Assembly (NCBI RefSeq): GCF_900112845.1
Contig: NZ_FONG01000010.1
Location: 1-64,000, forward strand
DNA from: Actinacidiphila alni
GTDB taxonomy: Bacteria > Actinomycetota > Actinomycetes > Streptomycetales > Streptomycetaceae
Direction: 5' to 3'
Length of the DNA: 64,000 bases
Below the pieces are notes generated by a model, which searched no databases, had not been told where the DNA came from, and worked only from the letters and a program-made list of their open reading frames with translations. Below, piece by piece: positions 8,541-18,425 of the stretch (positions are counted from its first letter, which is position 1; every line of letters begins with the position of its first letter). Position numbers and translations under genes: made by a program.

Positions 8541-9485
8541 CTACCGTACGCGGCGGACGGTGGCGCGTACCGGTGCCCGTAGCGCGTCGACGGCGATACG
8601 GGCGGCCGTACCGATGACGGAGTCGGCGGCCGGGAGCACGTGGGCCGTGTCCGCGGCGCGGGTGAAGACCGCGACCGCGTATCGGCCGCCGTCGGGGTAC
8701 TCCACGACGCCGACCTCGGCGCGCAGCGTCGGCAACGTACCGGTCTTGCCCGCGAGACCGACGTCGTCGAAGGGGAATCCCGAGGCCAGGCGGTGCGGCC
8801 ATACCTGGAGTGACATCAGGCGGCGCATGGCCTCACCGTGCTCCGGTGAACACAATTCGTCGTGCCAGAGCGCTCCGAGCAGGCGCGTCAGCTCACGGGG
8901 GGTGCTGCGGTTGCTGCGTGCCGGGTCGAGCGCGCGGAGGCGGGAGACGACAGCCGGGTCGGCGAGTGCTCCCGCCCCGGCGGGGCCCGCGTCGTCCCGC
9001 ATGCCGGCCTGGGCCGCCGCGAAGTTCTCCACCGCCAGGGTGCGTTCGAGACCGAGCAGCCGGGTGGTGCGGTTGACCTCGTCGAGCCCGACGCGTTCGA
9101 GCAGCAGGTCGGCGGCGGCATTGTCGCTCACGGCCATCATCAGGTACGCGAGGTCGCGCGCCGACATGCGGACGTCGTCGAGCATGGCCGACAGGCCGGT
9201 CGACCCGACGGTACGGCCGGCGGCCCGGCAGTCGATCCGCTCGGTCAGCCTCAACCGGCCCTCGGCGGCGAGGCGATGGGCCGTGAGGAGCACGCAGACC
9301 TTGTGGACGCTCGCCGTGCAGACCAATTGGTCGGGCTCGTAGCCGATCTCGGGGAAGGGTGCCTCGCCGCTCGGATCGGGTGGGCCGGCCGCACCGGGCG
9401 ACGGGCGGAGCGTGCGGGCGTGCAGGACGCCGCTGACTCCGGCGTCGGCGAAGGCGGACCCGAGCCGGTCCTGGATCTCGGTCAC
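8541..9485 (-). CDS. Class A beta-lactamase-like serine hydrolase
   Basis: A 314-residue protein with the serine beta-lactamase/PBP catalytic set: Ser59-Val-His-Lys62 (ASVHKV), Ser120-Asp-Asn (VSDNAA) and Lys247-Thr-Gly (GLAGKTGT). No signal peptide is visible, which is unusual for a true beta-lactamase, and the class A Glu166 motif cannot be placed with certainty. It may be an intracellular esterase/hydrolase of the same fold. The GTG start (9483-9485) overlaps the TGA of the LysR gene (GTGA), so the two are coupled. A MecA-like transpeptidase is transcribed divergently from the pair. Confidence 0.85.
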   Translation of the reverse strand: MTEIQDRLGSAFADAGVSGVLHARTLRPSPGAAGPPDPSGEAPFPEIGYEPDQLVCTASVHKVCVLLTAHRLAAEGRLRLTERIDCRAAGRTVGSTGLSAMLDDVRMSARDLAYLMMAVSDNAAADLLLERVGLDEVNRTTRLLGLERTLAVENFAAAQAGMRDDAGPAGAGALADPAVVSRLRALDPARSNRSTPRELTRLLGALWHDELCSPEHGEAMRRLMSLQVWPHRLASGFPFDDVGLAGKTGTLPTLRAEVGVVEYPDGGRYAVAVFTRAADTAHVLPAADSVIGTAARIAVDALRAPVRATVRRVR

Positions 9486-10477
9486 AGCCAGAACTCCGCG
9501 GTGGGACGGAGATGCGGGGTACGGGCCGGGGTGTCGGGATGTGCCCCGGCCGTGTCGCGCAGCGCGGCGCCGATCGCCTCGACGAAGGAGCCGACAGTGG
9601 CGCCGTCGCGGCCGGCCGGCCAGGCCACCGCGTACCGGCGGGCCAGCGGCGCTCCGACCAGCGGTCGCCACACAGGGCCGGCCTGCGGGGCGGCGCCTGC
9701 ACCATCCGGTCCGCCTCCGCGCTCCGCTGCTTCCCGGTCTGTTCTCGGCGCGAAGGCGACGGCCCTGCCGGAAAGCACGAGTCCGTGGACGAAGCTCTCT
9801 CCCTGCCCGTGCCGTACGGCGTCCGGCACATAGCCTTCCCGGGCGCAGGAGTTGAGCAGGCCGTCGTATCGCGCGGGTTCGGCGGCCCGGGGGAAGAGGA
9901 CCAGGTCGTACCCGGCGAGCGCGCACAGCGGCACCTCGTCGAGCGCGGCGGCGTCCGCATCGGGCGGCAGCAGTACACCCAGCTCGCGCCGCAGCACCGG
10001 ACCGAGCTCGAGCCCCGATGCCTCGCACGGCAGATGAACCAGCCCGGCGTCGAGCTCGCCCGCCCGCAATCCCGCCAACTGCTCAGCCGTCGCCAGTTCG
10101 TGCAGCTCCAGCTCGACGCCCGTGTGCCGGCCCCGGAAACCGGCCAGCAGCGCGGCGACCGTGGGTCCCGCGAGGTCGGGCGGCAGCGCGGCACGCAGCA
10201 GGTCGCTGCGCCCGTCCCGGATCCTGCGGGCGCAGGCTTGCAGCGCTTGGGAACGTTCCAGCAGCGCCCTCACCTCCGGCAGGAGCAGCACCCCGGCGTT
10301 CGTCAGGCTCACCCGACGGCTCGACCGGTCGAACAGCCTGAGCCCGAATTCGCCCTCCAGCCGCTGAATGCGCTGTGACAACGGTGGCTGAGCCATGCCG
10401 AGGCGCGCCGCGGCCCTGCCGAAATGTGACTCTTCGGCAACAGCCACGAAGCACTCGAGATGCCGGATCATGTCCAC
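9482..10477 (-). CDS. LysR-family transcriptional regulator
   Basis: A 331-residue LysR-type regulator. The N-terminal winged helix-turn-helix is clear (HLECFVAVAEESHFGRAAAR, then LGMAQPPLSQRIQRLE, residues ~6-41), followed by the linker helix and a two-lobed inducer-binding domain (~90-300). It heads an operon with the beta-lactamase-like hydrolase and is divergent from the penicillin-binding protein, with 87 bases between the start codons. LysR proteins usually bind such divergent gaps, so both directions are probable targets. The inducer is unknown. Confidence 0.93.
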   Translation of the reverse strand: MDMIRHLECFVAVAEESHFGRAAARLGMAQPPLSQRIQRLEGEFGLRLFDRSSRRVSLTNAGVLLLPEVRALLERSQALQACARRIRDGRSDLLRAALPPDLAGPTVAALLAGFRGRHTGVELELHELATAEQLAGLRAGELDAGLVHLPCEASGLELGPVLRRELGVLLPPDADAAALDEVPLCALAGYDLVLFPRAAEPARYDGLLNSCAREGYVPDAVRHGQGESFVHGLVLSGRAVAFAPRTDREAAERGGGPDGAGAAPQAGPVWRPLVGAPLARRYAVAWPAGRDGATVGSFVEAIGAALRDTAGAHPDTPARTPHLRPTAEFWL

Positions 10478-10564
10478 GAGCAGGAATCATACTCGAACCA
10501 CTATTGATCATGGACCGATATCCATATTGGACAGGACGGGTGAGCCGCTGATCTGCTCACTGCC

Positions 10565-12280
10565 ATGAGACGCCCTCAGAAGCAGCCGCCGTCGTCGCCG
10601 TCCTGGTCCGCTCAGCAGTCCGTCGTGACCTCCGTGCCACCGATCGGACGCCTGCACCGGGCCGCCGCGCCACGCCGCCGCACGGCGGTCAGGACGGCCG
10701 CCGCGCTGGCCGTGGTCCTGGCGCTCGCCGCGGGCGGATCGCGATGGGCGGGCATCGGTCCGCTCGCCGGTCACACGTCCACGTCCTCCGACGCGCCAGC
10801 CGCGGACCCGGCCGCGGTGGCGCAGGCGCGGGCCTTTCTCGCGGACTGGTCGCGGAACCGCTACGCCGCGGCAGCCGCCCGCACCACCGCCCCCTCCGAG
10901 GCCGACCGGATTCTGGACAGTTTCACCTCAGGCCTCGACATCGAGCGGCCGCGCCTGTCCACCGGTCCGGCACAAGCGGGCAAGGACGGCGCCGTCGACG
11001 TCCCGTTCACCGCGCACATGCCGGTCAAGGGGCTCGGCACGTGGACATACTCCTCCGAACTGCCACTGCGCCGGGACACGTCAGGCACCTGGACGATCGA
11101 CTGGGCGCTCTCGGTGGTCCACCCCCACCTGACCACCACGGCCAAGTTCAGCCTCGTCCGAGAGGACGGCCCGGCAGCGCCGAGGGTCAACGACCGTACG
11201 GGCAAACCGCTCACCGCCGACGACCACCCGGCGCTGGCACCGGTCCTCGAACGGTTCGCCGCCGCGGACGGCCCGGCAGGCCCGCGCGGCGCCGTCGAAC
11301 TCGTCGACCGCGTCACTGGCGAGATCAAGGGCACCGAGGTACGTTTTGGCCCGGATCCCTCCGGCGAAGCGGTGGCGACCACGCTCGACGGCTCCTGGCA
11401 GTCGGCCGCGGAGAACGCTCTGCGCCACGACGCGGGGGGCAAGAACGCCTCTCTGGTCGTCCTGCGCGTCGACAACGGCGCGATCCTTGCCCTCGCCAAC
11501 TCCCCCGCCGACGGCTTCAACCGCGCCGTGTCCGGTACGTACGCGCCCGGCTCCACGTGGAAGCTCGTCACCAGCAGTGCCCTGCTGCTCAAGAACGCCG
11601 TCACCCCGGCCACCGTCGTCGACTGTCCCCGGTACCTCACCGTGGGCAAGCAGTTCCACAATGTGGAAACCTCCGAATTCCATGGAGCCACCTTCGCCAA
11701 GGACTTCGCGGAATCCTGCAACACCGCCTTCATCAGCCTGCGCGACCGGCTCGGCAGCACCGAACTCGGCGACGTCGCCCGTACCTACTTCGGCGTGGGG
11801 CAGGACTGGCACATCGGCGTCCCGTCCTACGACGGCTCAGTTCCGGCCCCGAAGGACGAAACCGAGAAAGCCGCTTCGATGATCGGCCAGGCACGTCTCC
11901 AGGCGAATCCCCTGATCATGGCCTCCGTCACCGCCACCGCCGCCTCCGGCCACTTCCACCAGCCCCACCTCGTCCCCGGCACCCCCGACACCACCAGCAC
12001 CCGCCCCCTTCCGGCCCGCATCACCACGGCCCTGCGCTCGATGATGCGCACCACCGTCACCGGCGGAACCGCGCGCCTCCTCGCCGACCTCCCGGGCTCC
12101 GTCGGCGCGAAGACCGGCACCGCCGAGGTCTCCGACACCGCTCCCAACAACGGCTGGCTCGTCGTCCACCGCGGCAACATCGCCATCGCCTGTGTCGTCG
12201 AGGCCGGCGTGACGGGCGGCGGCTCCGCGGGACCGATCGTCCACGACATCCTCCGGGCCATGCCGGACGATCCGTCCTGA
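10565..12280 (+). CDS. MecA-like penicillin-binding transpeptidase
   Basis: A 571-residue membrane-anchored DD-transpeptidase-like protein. A single N-terminal membrane anchor lies at ~42-60 after a basic segment. Residues ~80-200 resemble the NTF2-like MecA N-terminal domain (AFLADWSRNRY, LGTWTYSSELPL). The transpeptidase domain carries Ser330-Thr-Trp-Lys333 (APGSTWK), Ser384-Cys-Asn386 and Lys516-Thr-Gly-Thr. The classical PBP dimerisation part is short or missing, as in several actinobacterial homologues. No good ribosome site precedes the ATG; a GTG at 10625 is an alternative. Likely acts in cell-wall cross-linking, possibly with low beta-lactam affinity (inference). Confidence 0.9.
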   Translation: MRRPQKQPPSSPSWSAQQSVVTSVPPIGRLHRAAAPRRRTAVRTAAALAVVLALAAGGSRWAGIGPLAGHTSTSSDAPAADPAAVAQARAFLADWSRNRYAAAAARTTAPSEADRILDSFTSGLDIERPRLSTGPAQAGKDGAVDVPFTAHMPVKGLGTWTYSSELPLRRDTSGTWTIDWALSVVHPHLTTTAKFSLVREDGPAAPRVNDRTGKPLTADDHPALAPVLERFAAADGPAGPRGAVELVDRVTGEIKGTEVRFGPDPSGEAVATTLDGSWQSAAENALRHDAGGKNASLVVLRVDNGAILALANSPADGFNRAVSGTYAPGSTWKLVTSSALLLKNAVTPATVVDCPRYLTVGKQFHNVETSEFHGATFAKDFAESCNTAFISLRDRLGSTELGDVARTYFGVGQDWHIGVPSYDGSVPAPKDETEKAASMIGQARLQANPLIMASVTATAASGHFHQPHLVPGTPDTTSTRPLPARITTALRSMMRTTVTGGTARLLADLPGSVGAKTGTAEVSDTAPNNGWLVVHRGNIAIACVVEAGVTGGGSAGPIVHDILRAMPDDPS

Positions 12281-12594
12281 CGGCGTGCGCCGGGACGGGA
12301 ACAGAGACAGGCCGACCGCGGGACATCCGAAGCGGTGCACGCATTGCACGGTCGGCACGACAGCGCCGGCCAACGACACGCACACCCCTGCCCGGCATGC
12401 TGACAGTCGAACGAGGAGTCACCATGGCAGGCAGTGGATCAACCGCCGGACGGGTGCTGCGGAGCTGTGAACCCGGATTCGGGCGTGCTCTTGTTCCTCG
12501 GAAGGGTCAAGGGAGATCCCAACTCCAAGATCGGCTAGAGCCGTCGCCCCTGCCCGGCGGCCCGACGCAGCGCGTGCCGACTTTCCCCCGCTTC
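12281..12594. other. Gap with no confident gene
   Basis: This is the 314-base space between the PBP and the convergent RibD-C reductase. At 12424 an ATG follows a good GAGGAG site, but its frame runs antisense into the reductase and shows no family features, so I do not call a gene. No strong hairpin was seen. Confidence 0.5.
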
Positions 12595-13167
12595 TCAGTG
12601 GATGACGTCGAACACGTTCTTCTGCAGGCCGTTGGCGTACGCCTCGTGCTCGACCAGCCTCAGCTTCTGGGTGTCCTTGTCCGTGGCGCTGAACAGCCGC
12701 TTGCCCGCCCCGAGCAGGAGCGGGAAGACGAGCAGGTGGTAGCGGTCGATCAACCCAGCGTCCGACAGATGCTGGTTGAGCGCGGCACTGCCGTGGACGA
12801 TGATCGGGCCGCCCTCGGTCTCCTTCAGCGCGGCGACGTCGTCCAGGGAGCGCAGGATCGTGGTCTCGCCCCAGTCCGCCACCAGATCGTCGTCGGTGAG
12901 GGTGGTGGAGACGACGTATTTCGGCATCGCCTTGTAGTCCGCGAACTCCGCCATGCCCGGCCACACCGGGCTGAACGCCTCGTAGCTGGTCCGGCCCATC
13001 AGCATCGCCGAAGCCTCCTCCTGCTCGCGGCCCTTGATCTCGAAGGCCTCGGGCAGGAATTCGACGTCCTTGAAGGTCCATCCGGCGTTCCGGTATCCGG
13101 GCTCACCGCCGGGGGCCTCCACAACGCCGTCGAGCGAAACGAAGGCCGTGCTGATCAGGGTACGCAT
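12595..13167 (-). CDS. RibD C-terminal/dihydrofolate-reductase-like protein
   Basis: A 190-residue stand-alone RibD-C domain (YwjB-like) protein. Signatures are the N-terminal MRTLISTAFVSLDGVVEAPG, the nucleotide-binding LMGRTSYEAF and GPIIVHGSAALNQHL, and the C-terminal YHLLVFPLLLGAGKRLF. Such proteins are probable NAD(P)H- or F420-linked reductases of unknown substrate. A GAGGAA site precedes the ATG. A second member at 48385-48866 is broken. It is complete and of normal length. Confidence 0.92.
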   Translation of the reverse strand: MRTLISTAFVSLDGVVEAPGGEPGYRNAGWTFKDVEFLPEAFEIKGREQEEASAMLMGRTSYEAFSPVWPGMAEFADYKAMPKYVVSTTLTDDDLVADWGETTILRSLDDVAALKETEGGPIIVHGSAALNQHLSDAGLIDRYHLLVFPLLLGAGKRLFSATDKDTQKLRLVEHEAYANGLQKNVFDVIH

Positions 13168-13391
13168 CGCGGTTCCTCACTGTCGTGAATCCGGCACTCG
13201 GCAGGTCACACCGGTGGACGCGCCGACCGCGCCTGCGGCTGCTGTGCCAACCGTCATCTACGACCGCCGATCGTGCCGGAACTCATCGGCCGTCGCCCGG
13301 TCCTCTCACGGGAAACGGGGGAAAGCAGCGGGAGACGGACCCCGATCCGGTCGATCGCCCCTCGGTCCGCCGGGTCCGGACGCCGGAGGCG

Positions 13392-13568
13392 CTACAGCTG
13401 ACGCAGTTCGTCAGCCGACCGCTCGGTGGCGTCGACGATGTCGTCCTCGGTGCCTCCTGCGGCCAGCACAGCGGCGCTCTCCGCCTTGACGTCAGCCGCT
13501 GCCGCCTCACGGGCTTCCTCGGCGTCGGCCAGGCGCTGAGCGGCAAGTTCAAGTTTCGCGGTGTTCAC
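13392..13568 (-). CDS. Small helical hypothetical protein
   Basis: A 58-residue protein starting with GTG (13566-13568), beginning MNTAKLELAAQRLADAEEAR. It is almost entirely a predicted amphipathic Ala/Glu helix ending in a short acidic segment (GGTEDDIVDATERS). The ribosome site is weak. Third-position GC and the ordered coiled-coil pattern support a real gene, but no family is recognised. Confidence 0.5.
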   Translation of the reverse strand: MNTAKLELAAQRLADAEEAREAAAADVKAESAAVLAAGGTEDDIVDATERSADELRQL

Positions 13569-13677
13569 GCCGCCGAGTATTCCATCTCCGCCCCGACCTG
13601 ACGCCCACTCACCTGTCCCCCGTTCGGGCGGATCGTCACGTACGCGCCTTGGCTGCGGCAGGAGGGTGCGGCGGGCC

Positions 13678-14580
13678 TCAGCCGAAGGTGTCGCAGCCGG
13701 ACACGGTGCCCTTCGTGTAACCGGTGGAGAACCATTGCTGCCGCTGGGCCGAGGAGCCGTGCGTCCAGGTGTCCGGGGAGACACGCCCTTGGTACTGCTT
13801 CTGGATGCGGTCGTCACCGACGGCCGCGGCGGCGTCCAGGCCGAGATCGATGTCGCTCCGCGTCAGATCGGTGATGAGCGGTTTTCCGCTCGCCGGGTCG
13901 GGCGTGGTCGTGGCGTGATGGGCCCAGACACCGGCGTAGCAGTCGGCCTGGAGCTCCAGTTTCACCGAGCCGCTGTCCCGGCCCTGTCCCGATCCCTTGG
14001 AGATGGTGCCGCTGAGGTCCTGGATGTGGTGACCGTATTCGTGCGCGATGACGTACGCCTCGGCGAACGGACCCCCCTTCGCGCCGAACTTGCTGCGGAG
14101 GTCGTCGAAGAACCCCAGATCGAGATAGACCTTGTCGTCGGCGGAGCAGTAGAACGGACCGACGTCCGATGTCGCGTTGCCGCAGCCGGTGTTCACGCTG
14201 CCGCTGAACAGCCAGGTCGGGGCGGACGTGTAGCGCTTGCCCGCGGCTTCCTCGGTCTGCTTCCAGAACGCCTGGACGCTGTCGACGACTGCCACGATCC
14301 GGCAGTCCTCCTTGGTGTTGGCGTCGGCGCCCGTGCGGCATTCCGCCGCCAGATCCGCGGCGCTCGTTCCGGAGCTCTCACCGGTGCGTGACGATGTGGA
14401 GGTGTCGGAACCGCTGAGCAGGCCCGGATCGACTCCGAAGACCACTGAGGCAATCACGACGAGGAGTCCGACCACTCCCCCGCCGACGGTCTTCCCGCCG
14501 CCGGGGATTCCGCCCGAGCCGCCTCCCCTGTTGTCCTGCACCCCCGAGGTGTCCAGAGCGGCGTCGTCGTCGAACTGCAT
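13678..14580 (-). CDS. YpfJ-family neutral zinc metallopeptidase
   Basis: A 300-residue membrane-anchored putative zinc peptidase. The N-terminus is cytoplasmic with a Gly-rich stretch ([20 protein letters not shown]), the single membrane helix is at ~33-50, and the extracytoplasmic domain carries His-Glu-x-x-His ([12 protein letters not shown], ~175-186) with a downstream [13 protein letters not shown] helix that supplies the third ligand. This layout is standard for the family. A GAGGGAGA site precedes the ATG. It is divergent from the UvrA-like gene. Substrate unknown. Confidence 0.93.
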   Translation of the reverse strand: MQFDDDAALDTSGVQDNRGGGSGGIPGGGKTVGGGVVGLLVVIASVVFGVDPGLLSGSDTSTSSRTGESSGTSAADLAAECRTGADANTKEDCRIVAVVDSVQAFWKQTEEAAGKRYTSAPTWLFSGSVNTGCGNATSDVGPFYCSADDKVYLDLGFFDDLRSKFGAKGGPFAEAYVIAHEYGHHIQDLSGTISKGSGQGRDSGSVKLELQADCYAGVWAHHATTTPDPASGKPLITDLTRSDIDLGLDAAAAVGDDRIQKQYQGRVSPDTWTHGSSAQRQQWFSTGYTKGTVSGCDTFG

Positions 14581-14760
14581 CGGCAGAGTCTCCCTCGTGC
14601 ACGCGTTGCTGTTCCGCTGCTTCGCGGCGAACCGGATTCCTCCCGCGCCGTACCGCTCGCGTACCCCCGCGAAAGCCGGCCATCCACGCCGGGCGGTGCG
14701 ACGCGCGGTGCGCCCGGCGGTCGGCGCACCGGGCGTGATCTTCGGGTTACGGTGGCCGGC

Positions 14761-17061
14761 ATGAGTGCCGCGCGGTCACAGGACAAGGGCGACGCCGTCA
14801 TTCGGTTGGTGGGAGCGTCCGTCAACAATCTCCGGAACGTTTCGCTGGACCTGCCGAAGCGCGCTCTGACCGTCGTGACAGGGCTGTCCGGCTCGGGGAA
14901 GTCGTCGCTGGTGCTCGAAACGATCGCCGCGGAGGCGCAGCGACTGGTGAACGACACCTATCCGTCGTTCGTGCGCAACCGGCTGCCGCACATGCCGGCG
15001 CCCGAGGTCCAGTCGACGAGCGGACTCACGTTCACCGCCATCGTCGATCAGCGGCGCTTCACCGGGAACTCGCGGTCGACGGTGTCCACGGCGTCGGACC
15101 TGGCTCCGCTGCTCAGGCTGATGTTCTCGCGGATCGGCGAGCCGTCCGCCGGGTATTCGCCCGCCTATTCCTTCAACGACCCGGCGGGGATGTGCCCCGA
15201 ATGCGAAGGTCTCGGCACCGTCGTCGACATCGATGTGAACGAGCTGATCGACCCGGAGAAGAGCATCGACGAAGGGCCCGTGCGGTTCAGTCAGTTCCGG
15301 CCGGGGGTGTACCGCTGGAAGCGGTTTGCCTATTCGGGTCTTTTCGACCGCGGGAAACCGCTCAAGGATTTCACCGAGGAGGAGATCCGGCTCTTCCTGT
15401 ACGCCGACAAGCTCAAGCTACCGAATCCCGATCCCCGTTTCCCGAAGACCGCTCGCTTCGACGGTGTCGTCACCCGGATGCGCGATGTGTACGTGAAGAA
15501 CCGTCCGAGCAAGATGTCCCCGCTGGTCCATGCGGAGTTGGAGCGCCTCACCACTCGCCGGCTGTGTCCGGAGTGCGACGGTGCCCGGGTGAATGCCGCC
15601 GCGCGTGGCAGCCTCATCGGTGGCACCTCCATCGTGGACTGGTCGGCGATGTCCGTAAACAGGCTGCGCGAACACCTGGAATCGGTGAAGGACCCGCGGG
15701 TGGCCCCGGCGCTCGCCGGCATCCGCCACACCTTGGACGCCCTGCTGTCGGTCGGGCTGGGTTATCTCACGCTGGACCGCGAGTCGTCGACGCTCTCCGG
15801 AGGCGAGGCGCAGCGGGTGAAGATCGTCAGGCATCTGGGCAGTTCCCTCACCGACATCACCTATGTCTTCGACGAGCCCTCGGCCGGACTCCACCCCGCC
15901 GACGTGGAACGCCTCAACGAGCTTCTGCTGCGGCTTCGTGACGCCGGCAACACCGTTCTGGTCGTGGAGCATCATCCGGAGGTGATCCGCGTCGCCGACC
16001 ATGTGGTCGACATGGGGCCCGGCGCGGGATCCGACGGCGGTCTCGTCCGGTTCGAGGGGACGCCGGAGGCGTTGCTCACGAGCGGCACCGTCACCGGTCA
16101 ACTGCTGTCCACCCCACTGGAGTTGCGGCGTACCGTCCGCAAGCCGCGCGGACTGGTGCGGGTGGTGGCCGCGTCGGCGCACAATCTCGACGGCTTCGAT
16201 GTCGATGTCCCGGTCGGGGTGCTGACCGCTGTCACCGGAGTCGCGGGATCGGGCAAGAGCTCGTTCGCCACCGGAGAACTGCCGCGGCAGCACCGTGACT
16301 TCACCGTGGTCGGCCAGGATCCGCTCCACGGTGGCGTGCGGTCGATGTCCCTGAGCGTGCTGGGCGTCGCCGACGGGGTGCGCCGTGCCTTCGCGGCGGC
16401 GTCGGGCCTCGGCCCTGAGTGGTTCAGCTTCAATTCCAAGGGTGCCTGCCCCAGTTGCCGGGGCAAGGGCTACATCACGACCGAACTCGCGTTCCTGGAC
16501 GACGTGGCCACCCCGTGCGACGCGTGCGGCGGGGAGCGGTTCAACCCCACGACCCTCGAGGCGACGCTCGCCGGTCGCACCATCGCCGATGTGCTGCGGT
16601 CGACGGCACGCACCGTCGTGGAGGTCTTCACCGACCGTCCCGACGTCGCGGACCCGATCAGGTGGCTGGAGCGCGTCGGTCTCGGGTACACGCCCGTGGG
16701 CCAGTCCCTCGACACACTCTCCGGCGGGGAGAAGCAGCGGCTCCTGCTGGCCCGTCACCTCTCGGCGTCACGCGGCTTCGGTGAGGAGCGCATCGTCCTC
16801 GACGAACCGACGGCCGGCCTGCACCCCAGCGACGTCGAGCGACTGGACACGCTCTTCGACGAACTGGTCGACGCGGGGGCGACCTTGGTGGTCGTCGAGC
16901 ACAATCTCCGGGTCATCGCCCACGCCGACCATGTGATCGACATCGGCCCGGGCGCCGGCGAGAACGGCGGCTCTCTGCTCTTCACCGGGTCACCGTCCCG
17001 GTTGACCCGCCACGGGAAGTCCCTCACCGGCAAGGCGTTGGCACGGGCGGTCAGCGGCTGA
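14761..17061 (+). CDS. UvrA-like ABC ATPase (short, UvrA2-type)
   Basis: A 766-residue cytoplasmic protein with two ABC modules: Walker [10 protein letters not shown] and GVAGSGKSS, signatures [13 protein letters not shown] and [14 protein letters not shown], and Walker [11 protein letters not shown] and [10 protein letters not shown]. Zinc-finger Cys pairs ([33 protein letters not shown]) are present. It is about 180 residues shorter than canonical UvrA, and the region between the first Walker A and signature is compact, so the UvrB-binding/insertion region is reduced. Such UvrA2 proteins are linked to DNA damage or drug tolerance. The ATG has a TACGGT -10-like box (14748-14753) seven bases upstream and no ribosome site, suggesting a leaderless mRNA. 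Confidence 0.9.
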   Translation: MSAARSQDKGDAVIRLVGASVNNLRNVSLDLPKRALTVVTGLSGSGKSSLVLETIAAEAQRLVNDTYPSFVRNRLPHMPAPEVQSTSGLTFTAIVDQRRFTGNSRSTVSTASDLAPLLRLMFSRIGEPSAGYSPAYSFNDPAGMCPECEGLGTVVDIDVNELIDPEKSIDEGPVRFSQFRPGVYRWKRFAYSGLFDRGKPLKDFTEEEIRLFLYADKLKLPNPDPRFPKTARFDGVVTRMRDVYVKNRPSKMSPLVHAELERLTTRRLCPECDGARVNAAARGSLIGGTSIVDWSAMSVNRLREHLESVKDPRVAPALAGIRHTLDALLSVGLGYLTLDRESSTLSGGEAQRVKIVRHLGSSLTDITYVFDEPSAGLHPADVERLNELLLRLRDAGNTVLVVEHHPEVIRVADHVVDMGPGAGSDGGLVRFEGTPEALLTSGTVTGQLLSTPLELRRTVRKPRGLVRVVAASAHNLDGFDVDVPVGVLTAVTGVAGSGKSSFATGELPRQHRDFTVVGQDPLHGGVRSMSLSVLGVADGVRRAFAAASGLGPEWFSFNSKGACPSCRGKGYITTELAFLDDVATPCDACGGERFNPTTLEATLAGRTIADVLRSTARTVVEVFTDRPDVADPIRWLERVGLGYTPVGQSLDTLSGGEKQRLLLARHLSASRGFGEERIVLDEPTAGLHPSDVERLDTLFDELVDAGATLVVVEHNLRVIAHADHVIDIGPGAGENGGSLLFTGSPSRLTRHGKSLTGKALARAVSG

Positions 17062-17070
17062 GCAGGAGCG

Positions 17071-17089
17071 ACGGCGCCGGGTGCGCCGT
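17071..17089 (+). terminator. Terminator-like hairpin after the UvrA-like gene
   Basis: A 7-bp perfect stem (ACGGCGC / GCGCCGT) with a 5-base loop begins ten bases after the stop. It is short but GC-only. Confidence 0.45.
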
Positions 17090-17263
17090 GCGTCGACCGG
17101 AGCAGCCGGTCGGGCCGTCATTTCTGGCGTTTGCCTGGTTTGAGCACCGCGGTATCCCGGGATCCGGGTGCGCGAAGAGGCGGGACCGGCTGGGCTGTGC
17201 CTACTGCAAGGGATGACGCCGAACCGAGCAACGGTGCGGCCACTACCCGAGGAGGTGGGCACC

Positions 17264-18310
17264 ATGACGGACAACACCGTGGAGTCCGACGCCCCACTGC
17301 CGTACGTCAACGTCGCCGGCAGCCCGTACAGCATCGACATCTCCATGACCCCGGCCACCGTCAACGCGCTGGCCAACGGCCGGTACCAGCTGTTCATGTT
17401 CAAGGCGGTGCAGAGCGCCGTCGGTGGCGGAATGCCGACCGTGTGGTCGGCCACCAGCCGTTACTCGGCCCTGACGAAGGTGAACTGGACCGAGCAGTAC
17501 TACGCCTACGCCTCGACGCAGGAGATCCGCAACGGCGTCAACTTCCTGGGGAGCGACACCGCTCAGATCAACCTCGGACAGTACCTGGACGTCGCCGCGA
17601 ACGCCCTGGTGTCGGTGAGCAACGGCGGCACCCCGCAGGGCATCACCTCGCGGAACCTGACCACCACGCCGTTCACGACGGGCCTGGCCCAGCCCGGGCC
17701 CGGCAGCACCGAGCCGGCGCCGATCTGTGCCTTTCCGCTGTACGGCAAGAACATGGACCTGATGATCCCGCTGCAGAAGGTGGCGCTGGTCTTCGCCGCG
17801 GCCCCGCTGGAGCAGGGCATGGTCATCGAGAGCTCCATCGGGCCGGCCGTCCTGGTCGATCTCACGCTGCGGAACTCGGCCTCCTTGCAGTACGACGTCA
17901 ACAAGGGCTGGTCCTGGAGCGGAAACGTCGCCTCCGACATCCCGGCGGACCAGTTCGTCCAGACCCTGATCGTGCCCACCGCCGACAGCGCGGAGAGCCC
18001 GGCATCGGCGTTCGCCACCGAGCCGGTGCGGTCGGTCGGCATCTGGACACCGTCTCCGTCGCGCTGGTATGTGCCGCTCAACCTCATCGCGACGGCGTCC
18101 TCGGGCTACACCGACGCCAATTCGCTGGCCTGCCGGCTGACGCCCACCGCGCCCAACGCGGCACCGGTGGTCAGGGACGGCATCTACCTGGCCACCTACC
18201 GCAACGACGACAACACCTCGGAGACATGGCAGGTCCGGTGCACCTACGTGCCCGGGTCGCCGGACAACCCGTACGACTTCGCCAAGATCCAGCGGGCCGA
18301 CGACCTCTGA
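17264..18310 (+). CDS. Protein of unknown family, longer of two paralogues
   Basis: A 348-residue soluble protein, ATG preceded by GAGGAGG. No signal peptide or membrane segment. It is strongly similar to the next gene across residues ~18-225: shared blocks are 'ID--(M/L)-PATV-AL', 'YLDVAANAL', 'FPLY', 'VALVFAAAPL', 'GPAVLVDL' and 'DVNKGWSWSG'. A unique C-terminal third (~235-348) is rich in Tyr, Trp and Thr (SPSRWYVPLNLIATASSGYT). The fold looks all-beta. I do not recognise the family. It heads a group with the paralogue, a sigma-like protein and a PAS-LuxR regulator, so a regulated stress, developmental or effector role is possible. Confidence 0.8.
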   Translation: MTDNTVESDAPLPYVNVAGSPYSIDISMTPATVNALANGRYQLFMFKAVQSAVGGGMPTVWSATSRYSALTKVNWTEQYYAYASTQEIRNGVNFLGSDTAQINLGQYLDVAANALVSVSNGGTPQGITSRNLTTTPFTTGLAQPGPGSTEPAPICAFPLYGKNMDLMIPLQKVALVFAAAPLEQGMVIESSIGPAVLVDLTLRNSASLQYDVNKGWSWSGNVASDIPADQFVQTLIVPTADSAESPASAFATEPVRSVGIWTPSPSRWYVPLNLIATASSGYTDANSLACRLTPTAPNAAPVVRDGIYLATYRNDDNTSETWQVRCTYVPGSPDNPYDFAKIQRADDL

Positions 18311-18320
18311 CGGCGTCACA

Positions 18321-18356
18321 TGGTGGTCCGCCGTGTACGAGTGCGGCGGACCACCA
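18321..18356 (+). terminator. Strong hairpin between the two paralogues
   Basis: A perfect 13-bp stem (TGGTGGTCCGCCG and its complement) has a 10-base loop and starts ten bases after the first paralogue's stop. It probably terminates or attenuates transcription before the second copy. Confidence 0.7.
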
Positions 18357-18425
18357 CCGACAGGCCAGGACGAGAAGCTGCCGCACGGAACTCGCCGCGG
18401 CGGCAGCGAACTGCGGGGAGGCACC

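Noticed and set aside
12424..12594. Small gene starting MAGSGSTAGRV after GAGGAG
   Set aside because: The ribosome site is good, but the frame runs on antisense through the RibD-C gene and shows no family or stop at a sensible place.
10744..13188. An 814-residue open frame overlapping the PBP and the RibD-C gene
   Set aside because: Its sequence is Arg/Pro/His-rich, it has no start signal, and it merely shadows the true frames of two well-supported genes.
14707..14730. GGTGCGCC/GGCGCACC inverted repeat before the UvrA-like gene
   Set aside because: Eight-base GC palindromes are expected often at this base composition and nothing else supports a regulatory role.
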